From CAZTGZ01 sp044339595 (GTDB lineage Bacteria; Bacteroidota; Bacteroidia; NS11-12g; UBA9320), in assembly GCA_044339595.1 (NCBI GenBank), contig JBIIVF010000005.1, positions 1-43,245 of the forward strand: DNA of 43,245 bases, in the 5' to 3' direction. Positions within the stretch are counted from its first letter, which is position 1. The number at the start of each line of letters is the position of its first letter. Of the stretch, positions 1 to 8,184 are shown piece by piece. The notes below the pieces were generated by a model, which searched no databases, was not told the DNA's origin, and worked only from the letters and a program-made list of their open reading frames with translations. Made by a program: the position numbers and the translations under genes.

Positions 1-183
1 TTTTTACGCGATGAAAAAGGCGAAGCCACCTTCAATTTCGGTAAACACAAAGGAAAATCGGTGGCAGAAATCCTTCAAAAAGAACCCTCGTATTACGAAT
101 GGATGATGGCCGGAGATTTTCCGGAGAATACTAAGCGAGTGCTTACAGAATTGCGATTAAATTTGTTCGGTAGTAAACCCTGA
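1..183 (+). CDS. DnaQ-like 3'-5' exonuclease, C-terminal fragment
   Basis: The reading frame is open from base 1 and stops at TGA 181-183, so only about the last 60 residues are in the window. The visible part contains NFGKHKGKSV, then EPSYYEWMMAGDFP and TKRVLTELR. This arrangement (FGKHKGK followed by YYxWMMxGDFPxxTK) is what I recognise from the C-terminal appendix of Bacteroidota proteins annotated as DNA polymerase III epsilon subunit or 3'-5' exonuclease. The exonuclease domain itself lies outside the window, so activity cannot be judged. The stop is followed three bases later by the hutH start, so the two genes are probably co-transcribed. The identification rests on a short tail and is moderately secure. 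Confidence 0.7.
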   Translation, partial: FLRDEKGEATFNFGKHKGKSVAEILQKEPSYYEWMMAGDFPENTKRVLTELRLNLFGSKP

Positions 184-186
184 TTC

Positions 187-1662
187 ATGATTACACTTGG
201 CAACAGACTTGATTTTGAAGATCTGAAAAAACTTGCCCATAAAGGCACGCAGATTCAACTCGATGAATCGGCACGAAAACGCATCAGAGATTGTAAATCC
301 TATCTCGACCACAAAATAGCGACCTCTACTGAACCCATTTATGGCATCAATACCGGATTCGGATCGCTATATCATACCTCCATAGAAAAGAATGACTTAA
401 GTCAATTACAAGAGAACTTGTTGAAGTCGCATGCCTGTGGAATGGGTGAACAAGCTGAACCCACAGCCGTTCGTTTGATGTTGGCCCTGAAAATTCAAAG
501 CTTGAGTTTTGGATTCAGCGGTGTAGATGAAGCAGTGGTGGATCGTTTAATTCATTTCTATAATCACGACATCCTTCCGGTGGTTTACCGATTCGGATCA
601 CTGGGTGCATCCGGCGATTTGGCGCCCCTGGCCCACTTGAGCTTACCACTCATCGGGTTGGGAGAAGTATCCATAAACGGAACCATAACAGATGCCGCAT
701 CCTTGGAATTGCCTGCTTTAAAGTTGGGACCTAAAGAAGGTTTGGCTCTTATCAATGGAACCCAGTATATGACTGCAGTGTTGACCTTGTCATTGATCAA
801 GGCCAAACATTTATCTTCTTGGGCAGACGTGATCGGTGCCATGAGTTTGGAAGCTTTTGACGGCAGACCTGAACCGTTCCATCCTTCTTTGCATACCATT
901 CGACCTCACGCCGGACAAATACAAGTCGCAGAGAATATGCGCACTTTGATAAATGGCAGCCCTTTAATAGGAAGACCGAAAGTTCATGTGCAAGATCCTT
1001 ATTCATTTCGATGTATCCCGCAGGTACATGGAGCAAGCAGGGATGTGATCACGAGGGTTCAGGAAATCTTGTTGACGGAGGTAAATGCCGTGACCGATAA
1101 TCCAACCGTATTTCCGGAAGAGGATTTAATTCTTTCCGGAGGGAATTTTCATGGTCAAACCTTGGCCATCCATGCCGACTTTCTCACCATCGCAATAAGT
1201 GAATTGGGAAACATTTCAGAAAGACGTATTTATCAACTTATAGCAGGATTAAGAGAATTGCCGGCCTTTTTGGTCAGAAAACCCGGGTTAAATTCTGGAT
1301 TTATGATTCCGCAATATGCCGCCGCATCCATCGTTAATCGCAACAAGGTACTTTGCACTCCGGCCAGCTCAGACAGTATAGTGAGCAGCAACGGACAAGA
1401 GGATCACGTGAGTATGGGAGCTACATCCGTAAACAAATGCCTCGAGGTGGCCAATAACTGCCTTCAAATATTGGCCATTGAATTCATGAATGCTTCACAA
1501 GCATTATCATTCAGAGGAGAAAATCCTTCGTCAGACATATTGAATCAATGGGTGAACTTGTTTAGAAAGTCGGTACCAATTGTGGAGGAAGATGTATGGA
1601 TGCATCCGCAATTGAAAAATGCTTTGATTTTTCTTGAAACGCATACATCCCCTGTTTCTTAA
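187..1662 (+). CDS. hutH: histidine ammonia-lyase
   Basis: Cytoplasmic enzyme that removes ammonia from L-histidine to give trans-urocanate, the first step of histidine degradation. The 491-residue length fits the HAL/PAL family. The Ala-Ser-Gly triad that cyclises to the MIO electrophile is A141-S142-G143 in GSLGASGDLAPLAH. The catalytic Tyr lies in YGINTGFG (residues 52-59), and SHACGMGE near residue 81 carries the Ser-His pair typical of histidine-specific members rather than Phe/Tyr lyases. The ATG at 187 lies three bases after the upstream stop, with no promoter motif between, which suggests read-through transcription. Its partner hutU lies 4 kb downstream, beyond a block of minus-strand genes. 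The stop is only four bases from the stop of the converging DUF6498 gene. Confidence 0.95.
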   Translation: MITLGNRLDFEDLKKLAHKGTQIQLDESARKRIRDCKSYLDHKIATSTEPIYGINTGFGSLYHTSIEKNDLSQLQENLLKSHACGMGEQAEPTAVRLMLALKIQSLSFGFSGVDEAVVDRLIHFYNHDILPVVYRFGSLGASGDLAPLAHLSLPLIGLGEVSINGTITDAASLELPALKLGPKEGLALINGTQYMTAVLTLSLIKAKHLSSWADVIGAMSLEAFDGRPEPFHPSLHTIRPHAGQIQVAENMRTLINGSPLIGRPKVHVQDPYSFRCIPQVHGASRDVITRVQEILLTEVNAVTDNPTVFPEEDLILSGGNFHGQTLAIHADFLTIAISELGNISERRIYQLIAGLRELPAFLVRKPGLNSGFMIPQYAAASIVNRNKVLCTPASSDSIVSSNGQEDHVSMGATSVNKCLEVANNCLQILAIEFMNASQALSFRGENPSSDILNQWVNLFRKSVPIVEEDVWMHPQLKNALIFLETHTSPVS

Positions 1663-1666
1663 GGGT

Positions 1667-2299
1667 CTATTCAATATTTCTAAAAGAACGCGGCCGACGT
1701 CCTTGATAGGTTTTATTCACGAGGATGTGTAATATGATATCTGAAAAAGTCTTGAGCACGATAAAAATCAAAAAAGGATCTTGCCAATGCAACCAGGGTA
1801 TTTTGGAATCCAATCCTTGATTAAACCCCAGAATTATAAACAAATGCATCGGTGCAATTCTCAGGTAAGGTATAAAAAATAAATTTCCGGGTCCCAATTT
1901 AGCCTCCTTATCTGAAATGATGTCGCTGCGCGCAGAGAATAAAAGATTCAACGCCAGCAGTCCTATCGCCGGAATAAGGTTGACGGTATTAAAACCAATT
2001 TGATCAGAGGATGCTGTAATTACTGTTAGAAAAATCAAATACACAAAATGAAATCCGCCGTAATGCAGCAGAAAAAAGAGAGGCATCGACAATCTGCCTT
2101 TTCCCTCTGAACGACTCCCTATCGCTAACATTCGGATGATATATTGAAGGCCGATAAACAGACTTTGAATAAAGTAAATCCAAATAATGTCACCTGCATC
2201 CAGTTGTTTGATTTGATACATATAAACAAACAACCCGTTGAATCCAAGGATTAACCAGAATTCAGGGTCTGAAAGTATATTCCTGAGTTTCAGGTTCAT
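1667..2299 (-). CDS. DUF6498-like integral membrane protein
   Basis: A 210-residue hydrophobic protein with about five to six membrane segments, for example FWLILGFNGLFVYMY near the start, WIYFIQSLFIGLQYIIRML (residues 40-58), FFLLHYGGFHFVYLIFLTVI, LIPAIGLLALNLLF and LHLFIILGF-like stretches. It has no signal peptide or catalytic motif that I can identify. The pattern resembles the DUF6498 family of membrane proteins of unknown function. A textbook promoter lies directly upstream, with the -7 box ending only four bases before the ATG, so the mRNA may be leaderless. The gene is not obviously tied to its neighbours: it converges on hutH and sits downstream of, but apart from, the metal-uptake-like cassette. 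Function unknown. Confidence 0.8.
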   Translation of the reverse strand: MNLKLRNILSDPEFWLILGFNGLFVYMYQIKQLDAGDIIWIYFIQSLFIGLQYIIRMLAIGSRSEGKGRLSMPLFFLLHYGGFHFVYLIFLTVITASSDQIGFNTVNLIPAIGLLALNLLFSARSDIISDKEAKLGPGNLFFIPYLRIAPMHLFIILGFNQGLDSKIPWLHWQDPFLIFIVLKTFSDIILHILVNKTYQGRRPRSFRNIE

Positions 2300-2303
2300 G
2301 ATG

Positions 2304-2334
2304 CAAACCTAAAAGAAATATTTAGCTGAACAAA
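2304..2334 (-). promoter_or_regulatory. Bacteroidota promoter for the DUF6498 gene
   Basis: Read on the minus strand, TTTG (2334-2331) is followed by 19 bases and then TAGGTTTG (2311-2304). This is an exact match to the Bacteroidota TTTG-N19-TAnnTTTG pattern. The predicted start of transcription, about seven bases after the -7 box, falls on or next to the ATG at 2299, so a leaderless transcript is implied. Confidence 0.65.
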
Positions 2335-2360
2335 CCCTGAATGGATAATGTAATTAAACA

Positions 2361-2385
2361 GTCATTCATTCCATGAATTAATGAC
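2361..2385. terminator. weak hairpin after the lipoprotein gene
   Basis: GTCATT (2361-2366) and AATGAC (2380-2385) are complementary, and an alternative ATTCAT/ATGAAT stem (2364-2378) lies inside. It follows the stop of the minus-strand lipoprotein gene (2395). No clear T-run follows, so terminator function is only a guess. Confidence 0.25.
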
Positions 2386-2394
2386 AAGATAGGC

Positions 2395-2955
2395 TTATTG
2401 AATAATCGTCGGAAAGACCACCTCAATATCTGTATCGCCCGGTGCACAATTCCCGTTCTTCGTGCCATCTGGTTGGTGTTTGAGGGTTACCGTTACATTT
2501 CCGGTGCCGGCAGTTTGTGCATTCCAATTGGTTTTTATACCAATAGGGTGAGTTCCATCCGAATCTGCATAAATCATAGAAAGTCCGGGAACAGAGTTCC
2601 CAAAGCAAAAAAGGTGTTCTGCGGCCTCCTCACGAATTTCTGCGGTGATGTCTTCTACATCGGCAGCATTAGATTCGTTCAAAAGTTCTAATTCCATGAA
2701 ATAGGCTTTCCCGGAATTCAAACGGATGGTGTCCCACATTTGCGGGCTCATCCCTCCTTCTCCATCCACATCCCGAAAAACAAAAACTCCGGCTGAGGAT
2801 GAATCGGCAGCATGAAAGAATTTTAGTTTCAAAGTGGTGATTAACTCTTCGTCGTTGGTGGGTTTGTCAGGTTCGTCTTCTTTGCAGGAAGATAAACTCG
2901 TAAGGTATCCAAGAGATACACAGATTAACAAAATACTAAATAACTGTTTTTTCAT
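2395..2955 (-). CDS. lipoprotein linked to a ZnuD-like receptor
   Basis: The start was taken at ATG 2955 because the frame then opens MKKQLFSILLICVSLGYLTSLSSCKEDEP, a lipoprotein signal with Cys in SSC followed by an acidic linker; the longer frame would run into the preceding gene. The 186-residue mature-size protein continues with ITTLKLKFF, FRDVDGEGG, LNSGKAYFMELELLNES and AADVEDITAEIREEAAEHLF. This series recalls Bacteroidota lipoproteins sometimes annotated as type 1 periplasmic binding fold superfamily that are found beside TonB receptors. It begins ten bases after the receptor's stop, so it is almost certainly co-transcribed with it. A substrate-capturing partner of the receptor is the natural inference; no metal-binding residues can be proven from the sequence. 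Confidence 0.8.
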   Translation of the reverse strand: MKKQLFSILLICVSLGYLTSLSSCKEDEPDKPTNDEELITTLKLKFFHAADSSSAGVFVFRDVDGEGGMSPQMWDTIRLNSGKAYFMELELLNESNAADVEDITAEIREEAAEHLFCFGNSVPGLSMIYADSDGTHPIGIKTNWNAQTAGTGNVTVTLKHQPDGTKNGNCAPGDTDIEVVFPTIIQ

Positions 2956-2965
2956 AAATTTTAAT

Positions 2966-5224
2966 TTAAATTTTAATAATATAATTAATAAAGATATTAA
3001 CACCCGACTCGTTGGCGTAGTATCTCAATCGGCTCAGATAATCTCGATAATCCGTATTGAGCAGGTTATCTGCAGAAACAGATAGGGTATGTACATTTTT
3101 ACGGTGCAAATCTCCGGAGACACTCAATCTCAACAGACCATAACCGTTTGGTGGAGGCATATAATCTGTTTCAACATCGGCCCACTTTTGTTGAAATACA
3201 TATCGGTATCCGGCGGTAAACTGAATTTGTTTGAATTGCTTAAAGGATTCAACAAAGTATTTCAACTGCTGCTCAGCAATAACTGGCGGCATTCCATTTA
3301 AGAACTGTCTTTCTGTTGTTCTTACCTGCATAATACTGTATTGACCTTTAGCCACCCATTGTGAGGAAGGTGCCCAGTTCCATTGCGCATCTATCCCTTT
3401 GAACCAGACTTGATGCGTTTCAAAATAAAAAACAGGAAATGCTCCACGGATGGTTAATGCCGGTGGTAATTGAGGTTGCAAGCTGATGAATCGATCGATA
3501 TAGCGCACATAAGGTTCTATTTCGAAACCAAATTTATTGTGATTATATACAGTTGTAAAGGCACCTGACCATGCAGTTTCTTTCTGAAGTTGCTCATTTC
3601 CATATTCCAAAGCGGCTGCGCCATGATGTAACCCGTTGCTATACATTTCATTGATAGAAGGTGCGCGCCAAAGTTCAGATAACTGAAAATAAAACATCCA
3701 ATCATGATTGAGTTGATATTGGGCGCTCAAATTGGCACTCAATCCGCTAAACTGCTTGAGTGTAGACCTGGTTCCACTATCGGTATAAAAGTAGGCGTTC
3801 AATTTTTGTAAATCCGCCCTTACACCGGCTTCCAATAAAAACTTATCGAGTTCAATTCTGTGAATGTAATAGAGTCCGTTGTTTATTTTTCTAAAATTAG
3901 GAATCAGCAAAAACCCTTTCTGACGGTTGGTTTGATAGCTGCTTTGCACTCCACTTTGCAGAAAATGGATTCCGGAATGCTTTGACACATGCCATTCAAG
4001 CTGATGGGTTTGAAGTAAAAAGTCGAGCTGCGGTGTTTTGGCATCTCCACCCCTTCTGTTATCAAATTCTTTGCGATGATTAATTTGAAAACCATACTGT
4101 AAAGCGTGTTCAAATTTGCCGGATAAAAATTCGATGCGTTGCATGCCGGTGAGGTGCATCACTTGTTGAAAAGGACGCAATATCCGGTAACTAAAAGGAA
4201 GTTGAACCAACGGTTCGGCATAATTCATGGCATTCTTTAGATCAGTAAGATTCCCCACATGGGCTGCTTTTAAGATGCCCGGCTTATTATAGAACAGCCT
4301 GATGGAGCTTTCTGAATGGAACTTTTCATGGTCCAACACCTTCCGCACACCAGCCGTAAATTCTTCATATCCCGTGTTTGAAAGGATGTACCTCGGAGCC
4401 CTTTGATCTCCGACTTTCTTCATTCCTACATTTAATTGCCATCCACCATTTTTTCTTGGGATACTCATTTTACTGAATACCATCCCACCTTTTCCATTGC
4501 TCAAAGCTGTCATACCCGACATGACTTCAAAAGAATCCGGAAGTGCACCCGGTTCAGCCAATATAATCCCTCCAATGGCGTCGTAACCATATCGCAATGT
4601 TCCGGCCCCTTTTAACACTTTAAAGGATTCGGCACTTCTGCTGTCGAGTTCAGGTGCATGCTCGTCTCCCCACTGTTGACTTTCGAGTTTCAAACCGTTG
4701 TCAACAATAATAATTCGATTGCCTTGAAGTCCTCTGATCACGGGTTTTGCGATGGCTTGCCCGGTCTTTAATGCCTGCACACCATTAATGCTCGTAAGCA
4801 TTTCACCCATGCTTTGATGTTGCACCAACCGGAGCGTTTTTCCCGTGAGCGTTTTCTCATGATCCGTAAAATGCTCCTCATCGTCATGGTGGCCGTATAC
4901 CACATGAGCCTCGAACAAATGATCGTGATGACTCAATAAAATTTTCAGAAAGGTATCTTTGGTGAGGTTCAATCGGATATTTCTGGGTTCACATCCAACA
5001 TGTCTCACAAACAATAATTTGTAGCCTGCCGATAATCCGGTCAGGGTAAAATTTCCATCTACATCGCTCACAGTGAACTTCTGGTCTGAAGCTAGAGCGA
5101 GCTCCGTGAAAGACAAACGTTCCAGGGAGGCGCTATCCTTCACTACACCGCTAATCTTTAAAGACTGCGCAGATACAGACGAAAACACCGATAACAGCAT
5201 TATCGGCAACAGAATTTTTAACAT
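2966..5224 (-). CDS. TonB-dependent outer-membrane receptor, ZnuD-like
   Basis: A 752-residue outer-membrane receptor with signal peptide (residues 1-19, ending SVSAQ), a carboxypeptidase-regulatory-like beta-sandwich (about 22-98), plug domain (about 125-235, with VIRGLQGNRIIIVDNG and GAGTLRYGYDAIGGII) and a beta-barrel ending NIFINYIIKI. The linker before the plug is strikingly rich in histidine: H99, H100, H102, H107, H112, H113, H118 and H122, in HHDHLFEAHVVYGHHDDEEH. Histidine-rich stretches of this kind occur in ZnuD-type zinc receptors, so zinc or another divalent metal is the most likely substrate, though this is inference. It is preceded by a small His-rich exported protein (29-base gap) and followed by a lipoprotein, forming a three-gene unit. 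Confidence 0.88.
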   Translation of the reverse strand: MLKILLPIMLLSVFSSVSAQSLKISGVVKDSASLERLSFTELALASDQKFTVSDVDGNFTLTGLSAGYKLLFVRHVGCEPRNIRLNLTKDTFLKILLSHHDHLFEAHVVYGHHDDEEHFTDHEKTLTGKTLRLVQHQSMGEMLTSINGVQALKTGQAIAKPVIRGLQGNRIIIVDNGLKLESQQWGDEHAPELDSRSAESFKVLKGAGTLRYGYDAIGGIILAEPGALPDSFEVMSGMTALSNGKGGMVFSKMSIPRKNGGWQLNVGMKKVGDQRAPRYILSNTGYEEFTAGVRKVLDHEKFHSESSIRLFYNKPGILKAAHVGNLTDLKNAMNYAEPLVQLPFSYRILRPFQQVMHLTGMQRIEFLSGKFEHALQYGFQINHRKEFDNRRGGDAKTPQLDFLLQTHQLEWHVSKHSGIHFLQSGVQSSYQTNRQKGFLLIPNFRKINNGLYYIHRIELDKFLLEAGVRADLQKLNAYFYTDSGTRSTLKQFSGLSANLSAQYQLNHDWMFYFQLSELWRAPSINEMYSNGLHHGAAALEYGNEQLQKETAWSGAFTTVYNHNKFGFEIEPYVRYIDRFISLQPQLPPALTIRGAFPVFYFETHQVWFKGIDAQWNWAPSSQWVAKGQYSIMQVRTTERQFLNGMPPVIAEQQLKYFVESFKQFKQIQFTAGYRYVFQQKWADVETDYMPPPNGYGLLRLSVSGDLHRKNVHTLSVSADNLLNTDYRDYLSRLRYYANESGVNIFINYIIKI

Positions 5225-5253
5225 AAAAATAAGTTTGATTTTGACTCTTTACC

Positions 5254-5562
5254 CTAAACAGTGGCAAGAATTGCGGGCGGGGCGCGGCCATCGGCACGAC
5301 CCAAGGTCAAAAAAGGTTTCTCAATTTCAGTTCGACTTAAAAATGCGTTCGAAAAATCATTGTGGATGTAAATTGAGCTTGCAGTATGATGAAAAGGTGC
5401 AAAAAAATTGAGCTGACAGCCATGCAACGAAACAGACGTTTCTTGTTGTTCAAATACAACTCCTGTATGCTGAATATGATGGTCATGATCGAGACACATG
5501 AGTTGCCATGGAGCAAAACTCCATACCATCAACACAATGCATATCCGGGCCAAACCTTTCAT
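5254..5562 (-). CDS. small exported His-rich protein with C-terminal RAPP motif
   Basis: A 102-residue protein with an N-terminal hydrophobic segment (ARICIVLMVWSFAPWQLMC, residues 5-23) that looks like a signal peptide. It is followed by DHDHHIQH (25-32), HGC (47-49), HH (58-59) and a C-terminal GRAPPA (92-97). Similar roughly 100-residue proteins with scattered His/Cys and a terminal R-A/G-P-P motif sit upstream of TonB receptors in Bacteroidota; I know of no established function. Its position as first gene of the receptor-lipoprotein cassette and its metal-ligand residues suggest periplasmic or outer-membrane metal handling or sensing. The reading frame on the opposite strand (5386-5577) is a shadow. 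Confidence 0.7.
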   Translation of the reverse strand: MKGLARICIVLMVWSFAPWQLMCLDHDHHIQHTGVVFEQQETSVSLHGCQLNFFAPFHHTASSIYIHNDFSNAFLSRTEIEKPFLTLGRADGRAPPAILATV

Positions 5563-5568
5563 TTGTTA

Positions 5569-5576
5569 CAAAATTA
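5569..5576 (-). promoter_or_regulatory. -7 box for the metal-uptake-like cassette
   Basis: On the minus strand TAATTTTG matches TAnnTTTG exactly and ends seven bases before the ATG at 5562. I see no TTG at the expected -33 distance. A loose GTTAC/GTAAC pair (5565-5569 and 5593-5597) flanks it and could be an operator, but that is weak. Confidence 0.35.
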
Positions 5577-5647
5577 GTGAAATTTTATGGAACGTAACTT
5601 CATTAAAAACAATCTTTAATATCTTATGTTTCCTATGACGGGCTTCT

Positions 5648-5655
5648 TATTTTTG
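5648..5655 (+). promoter_or_regulatory. -7 box for hutU
   Basis: TATTTTTG matches TAnnTTTG exactly; a partial -33 word (ATG, 5626-5628) lies 19 bases upstream. Transcription would start near 5662, which argues against the GTG at 5660 as the hutU start and for one of the ATGs at 5672 or 5681. Confidence 0.5.
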
Positions 5656-5680
5656 CCCTGTGTTAGATTTTATGGAATCC

Positions 5681-7342
5681 ATGAGTAATAAAAGAATCAT
5701 TCAAGCACCCACCGGAAATAAACTTTCCTGCAAAGGGTGGGTTCAGGAAGCTGCTTTGCGCATGTTGATGAACAATCTCGACCCCGATGTTGCAGAAAAG
5801 CCTGAGAACCTGGTAGTTTATGGCGGTACCGGTAAAGCAGCGAGAAACTGGGAATCTTATGACCTCATCGTAAAAGCCCTGAGGGATTTGAATGAAGATG
5901 AAACCTTGCTAGTGCAGTCGGGAAAACCGGTGGGAATATTGCCCACTCATAAAGATGCGCCCCGCGTGATCATTGCCAATTCACATTTAGTGCCCCATTG
6001 GGCCAATCTCGATTATTTCAGAGAACTGGAAGCCAAGGGTTTGATTATGTATGGACAAATGACCGCCGGTTCCTGGATTTATATTGGATCTCAAGGCATT
6101 GTTCAAGGGACCTATGAAACTTTTGCCGAGGCAGCCAGACAGCATTTTAATGGAACGTTGAAAGGTACTTTGAGTGTAACGGCCGGATTGGGCGGAATGG
6201 GCGGTGCTCAGCCATTGGCTGTGACCATGAATGAAGGCGTTTGTTTGGCGGCAGAAATGGAAGAATGGCGTATTAGAAAAAGACTTGAAACCCGTTACCT
6301 CGATTATATGGTGCGCAACCTCGATGAAGCCATCGACAAAGCCCTCAAAGCGAAAGAAGCCGGGGTAGCCATATCCATCGGATGGCTTGGCAACGCCGTC
6401 GATTTGTTGGAAAGGATGATGGAAAGAGGAATTATTCCTGATTTACTGACCGATCAAACCTCTGCACATGACCCCTTGGTGGGATATTTTCCGCAGGGAC
6501 TGGATGTAGAAACCGCTGACCGTTTAAGGGTTCAGAATCAGGAGAAATACACAGAATTGAGCTATGATACCATGGCCCGCCATGTGCAATTGATGCTCAA
6601 ATTTCATGAAGCCGGAGCCATCACCTTTGATTACGGAAATAACTTGCGGGGAAGGGCGTTGGAAAGAGGCGTTACCAATGCATTCGACTACCCGGGATTT
6701 GTGCCCGCATTTATTCGTCCGCAATTTTGCCTAGGACGCGGTCCATTTCGTTGGGTGGCCTTAAGCGGTGATCCGGAAGACATTTACACCACCGATCAGG
6801 TGATTCTCGACTTATTTCCGGAAGATGAAAGTCTGAAAAGATGGATGAAAATGGCGCGAGAGAGAATATCATTTCAGGGATTGCCTGCCCGTATTTGCTG
6901 GCTTGGACAAGGAGAACGTGAAAAAGCCGGACTTGCTTTTAACCAATTGGTCAAAGAAGGAAAAGTTAAAGCACCGATTGTGATTGGTCGCGACCATTTG
7001 GATACCGGATCGGTAGCATCCCCCAATCGTGAGACAGAAGCCATGAAAGATGGCTCAGATGCCATTGCAGACTGGCCGATTTTAAATTCACTGATCAACA
7101 CTGCTGGAGGAGCGAGTTGGGTATCCCTGCACCACGGTGGTGGTGTGGGCATCGGCTATTCTATTCATGCCGGTATGGTCATCGTAGCCGATGGTACAGA
7201 TGACGCGGCGATTCGATTGAAAAGAGTATTACACAACGATCCTGCCATGGGCGTTTTACGCCATGCCGATGCCGGATATGACATCGCTATTGATACCGCC
7301 AGAAAGCATCGACTCGACATCAAAGAAAGACTAAACGGCTAA
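5681..7342 (+). CDS. hutU: urocanate hydratase (urocanase)
   Basis: NAD-dependent cytoplasmic hydratase converting urocanate to 4-imidazolone-5-propanoate, the second step of histidine degradation. Nearly the whole length aligns by eye with known urocanases: KLSCKGWVQEAALRMLMNNLD, QMTAGSWIYIGSQGIVQGTYE, the nucleotide-binding GLGGMGGAQ, DQTSAHDPLVGY, ARICWLGQGER with the conserved active-site-region Cys, and VSLHHGGGVGIGYS near the end. With the start at ATG 5681 (MSNKRIIQAP) it has 553 residues, the usual size. ATG 5672 and GTG 5660 are in frame, but the -7 box makes 5660 unlikely. Ten bases separate it from the glycosyltransferase start. hutI, hutG or ftcD are not in the window. Confidence 0.95.
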   Translation: MSNKRIIQAPTGNKLSCKGWVQEAALRMLMNNLDPDVAEKPENLVVYGGTGKAARNWESYDLIVKALRDLNEDETLLVQSGKPVGILPTHKDAPRVIIANSHLVPHWANLDYFRELEAKGLIMYGQMTAGSWIYIGSQGIVQGTYETFAEAARQHFNGTLKGTLSVTAGLGGMGGAQPLAVTMNEGVCLAAEMEEWRIRKRLETRYLDYMVRNLDEAIDKALKAKEAGVAISIGWLGNAVDLLERMMERGIIPDLLTDQTSAHDPLVGYFPQGLDVETADRLRVQNQEKYTELSYDTMARHVQLMLKFHEAGAITFDYGNNLRGRALERGVTNAFDYPGFVPAFIRPQFCLGRGPFRWVALSGDPEDIYTTDQVILDLFPEDESLKRWMKMARERISFQGLPARICWLGQGEREKAGLAFNQLVKEGKVKAPIVIGRDHLDTGSVASPNRETEAMKDGSDAIADWPILNSLINTAGGASWVSLHHGGGVGIGYSIHAGMVIVADGTDDAAIRLKRVLHNDPAMGVLRHADAGYDIAIDTARKHRLDIKERLNG

Positions 7343-7352
7343 TCTTTTGACC

Positions 7353-8117
7353 ATGCATTCAACCGGTTTACTTCCTATCAGTGGGGTTATCATAACCTTG
7401 AACGAAGAAGACCGTATTTTAGATTGTATTCTGTCGCTTCAACAAGTGTGCGCTGAAGTCATTGTTGTTGATTCTTTCAGCACCGATCAAACCCCTGAAA
7501 TTTGCAAAAAGGCCGGTGTGCGATTCGTTCAGTGTCATTGGAAGGGATTTTCAGACACCAAGAATTTCGCGAACACGCTTGCCAAGCATCCCTACATTCT
7601 TTCTTTGGATTCGGATGAGCGGCTTTCACCAACTTTAATCAAACAAATTCAAAGCATCGACGCTCAAAAATCAGCCGTTTATTCCTTTAATCGCTTGAAT
7701 TTTTACCGAGGAGTGCCCGTGAGGTATTGCGGTTGGTATCCCGATACCAAAATAAGGTTGTTTCCCAAAGACCAAGCTCGATGGGTAGGAATTTATGTGC
7801 ACGAAAAGCTTGAATATGACAAAGATTTGCCTCTCATCAAACTGAGGGGAGATTTACTCCATTTTACCATACGCACCGCAGAAGAACATCGAAATACCAT
7901 TTTTAAATATGCCGATCTGGCAGCCAAAGAATGGTTAAGCAAGCATCCAAAACCTTCTGTTTTTAAACCATACGGTTCCTATTTGGCCATGTTTATCAAA
8001 AAGTATTTGTTGCAATTCGGCTTTTTGGATGGAGCCAATGGATTGCTCATCAGCCATTATTCAGGCTTGAGTCGATATTTGAGGTATAGCAAAGCCAGAA
8101 CACTGAAGACATCATAA
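7353..8117 (+). CDS. family 2 glycosyltransferase, WaaE/KdtX-like
   Basis: A 254-residue GT-A glycosyltransferase. The N-terminal ISGVIITLNEEDRILDCI, then EVIVVDSFSTDQTPEI, a DTKNFA segment and the metal-binding DSDERL (about residues 89-94) are the hallmarks of the small WaaE/KdtX-like GT2 proteins. Members add a sugar to the lipopolysaccharide inner core in enterobacteria; in Bacteroidota the acceptor is generally unknown, so an envelope glycan role is inferred. ATG 7353 was chosen over the in-frame TTG at 7347, which would add two residues. It follows hutU by ten bases and is likely co-transcribed, without an obvious functional link to histidine degradation. Confidence 0.88.
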   Translation: MHSTGLLPISGVIITLNEEDRILDCILSLQQVCAEVIVVDSFSTDQTPEICKKAGVRFVQCHWKGFSDTKNFANTLAKHPYILSLDSDERLSPTLIKQIQSIDAQKSAVYSFNRLNFYRGVPVRYCGWYPDTKIRLFPKDQARWVGIYVHEKLEYDKDLPLIKLRGDLLHFTIRTAEEHRNTIFKYADLAAKEWLSKHPKPSVFKPYGSYLAMFIKKYLLQFGFLDGANGLLISHYSGLSRYLRYSKARTLKTS

Positions 8118-8159
8118 CAATTATTCCTTCACATGTTTTTTATCTGACTGCTTAACTTC

Positions 8160-8167
8160 GATATTTG
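8160..8167 (+). promoter_or_regulatory. possible -7 box for murB
   Basis: GATATTTG (followed by CAG) differs from TAnnTTTG at one position and lies 17 bases before the murB ATG. The same GATATTTGCAG word occurs before the thioredoxin-like gene at 16171. No -33 TTG is evident. Confidence 0.35.
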
Positions 8168-8184
8168 CAGGCCTGAATGCGTAG

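Noticed and set aside
2398..2691. Plus-strand 97-residue frame opposite the lipoprotein gene
   Set aside because: The minus-strand frame has a lipoprotein signal, operon context and family-like sequence; this one has none.
5565..5597. GTTAC/GTAAC pair as a Zur operator
   Set aside because: Arms are only five bases with a long spacer, and no Bacteroidota Zur consensus that I can rely on matches it.
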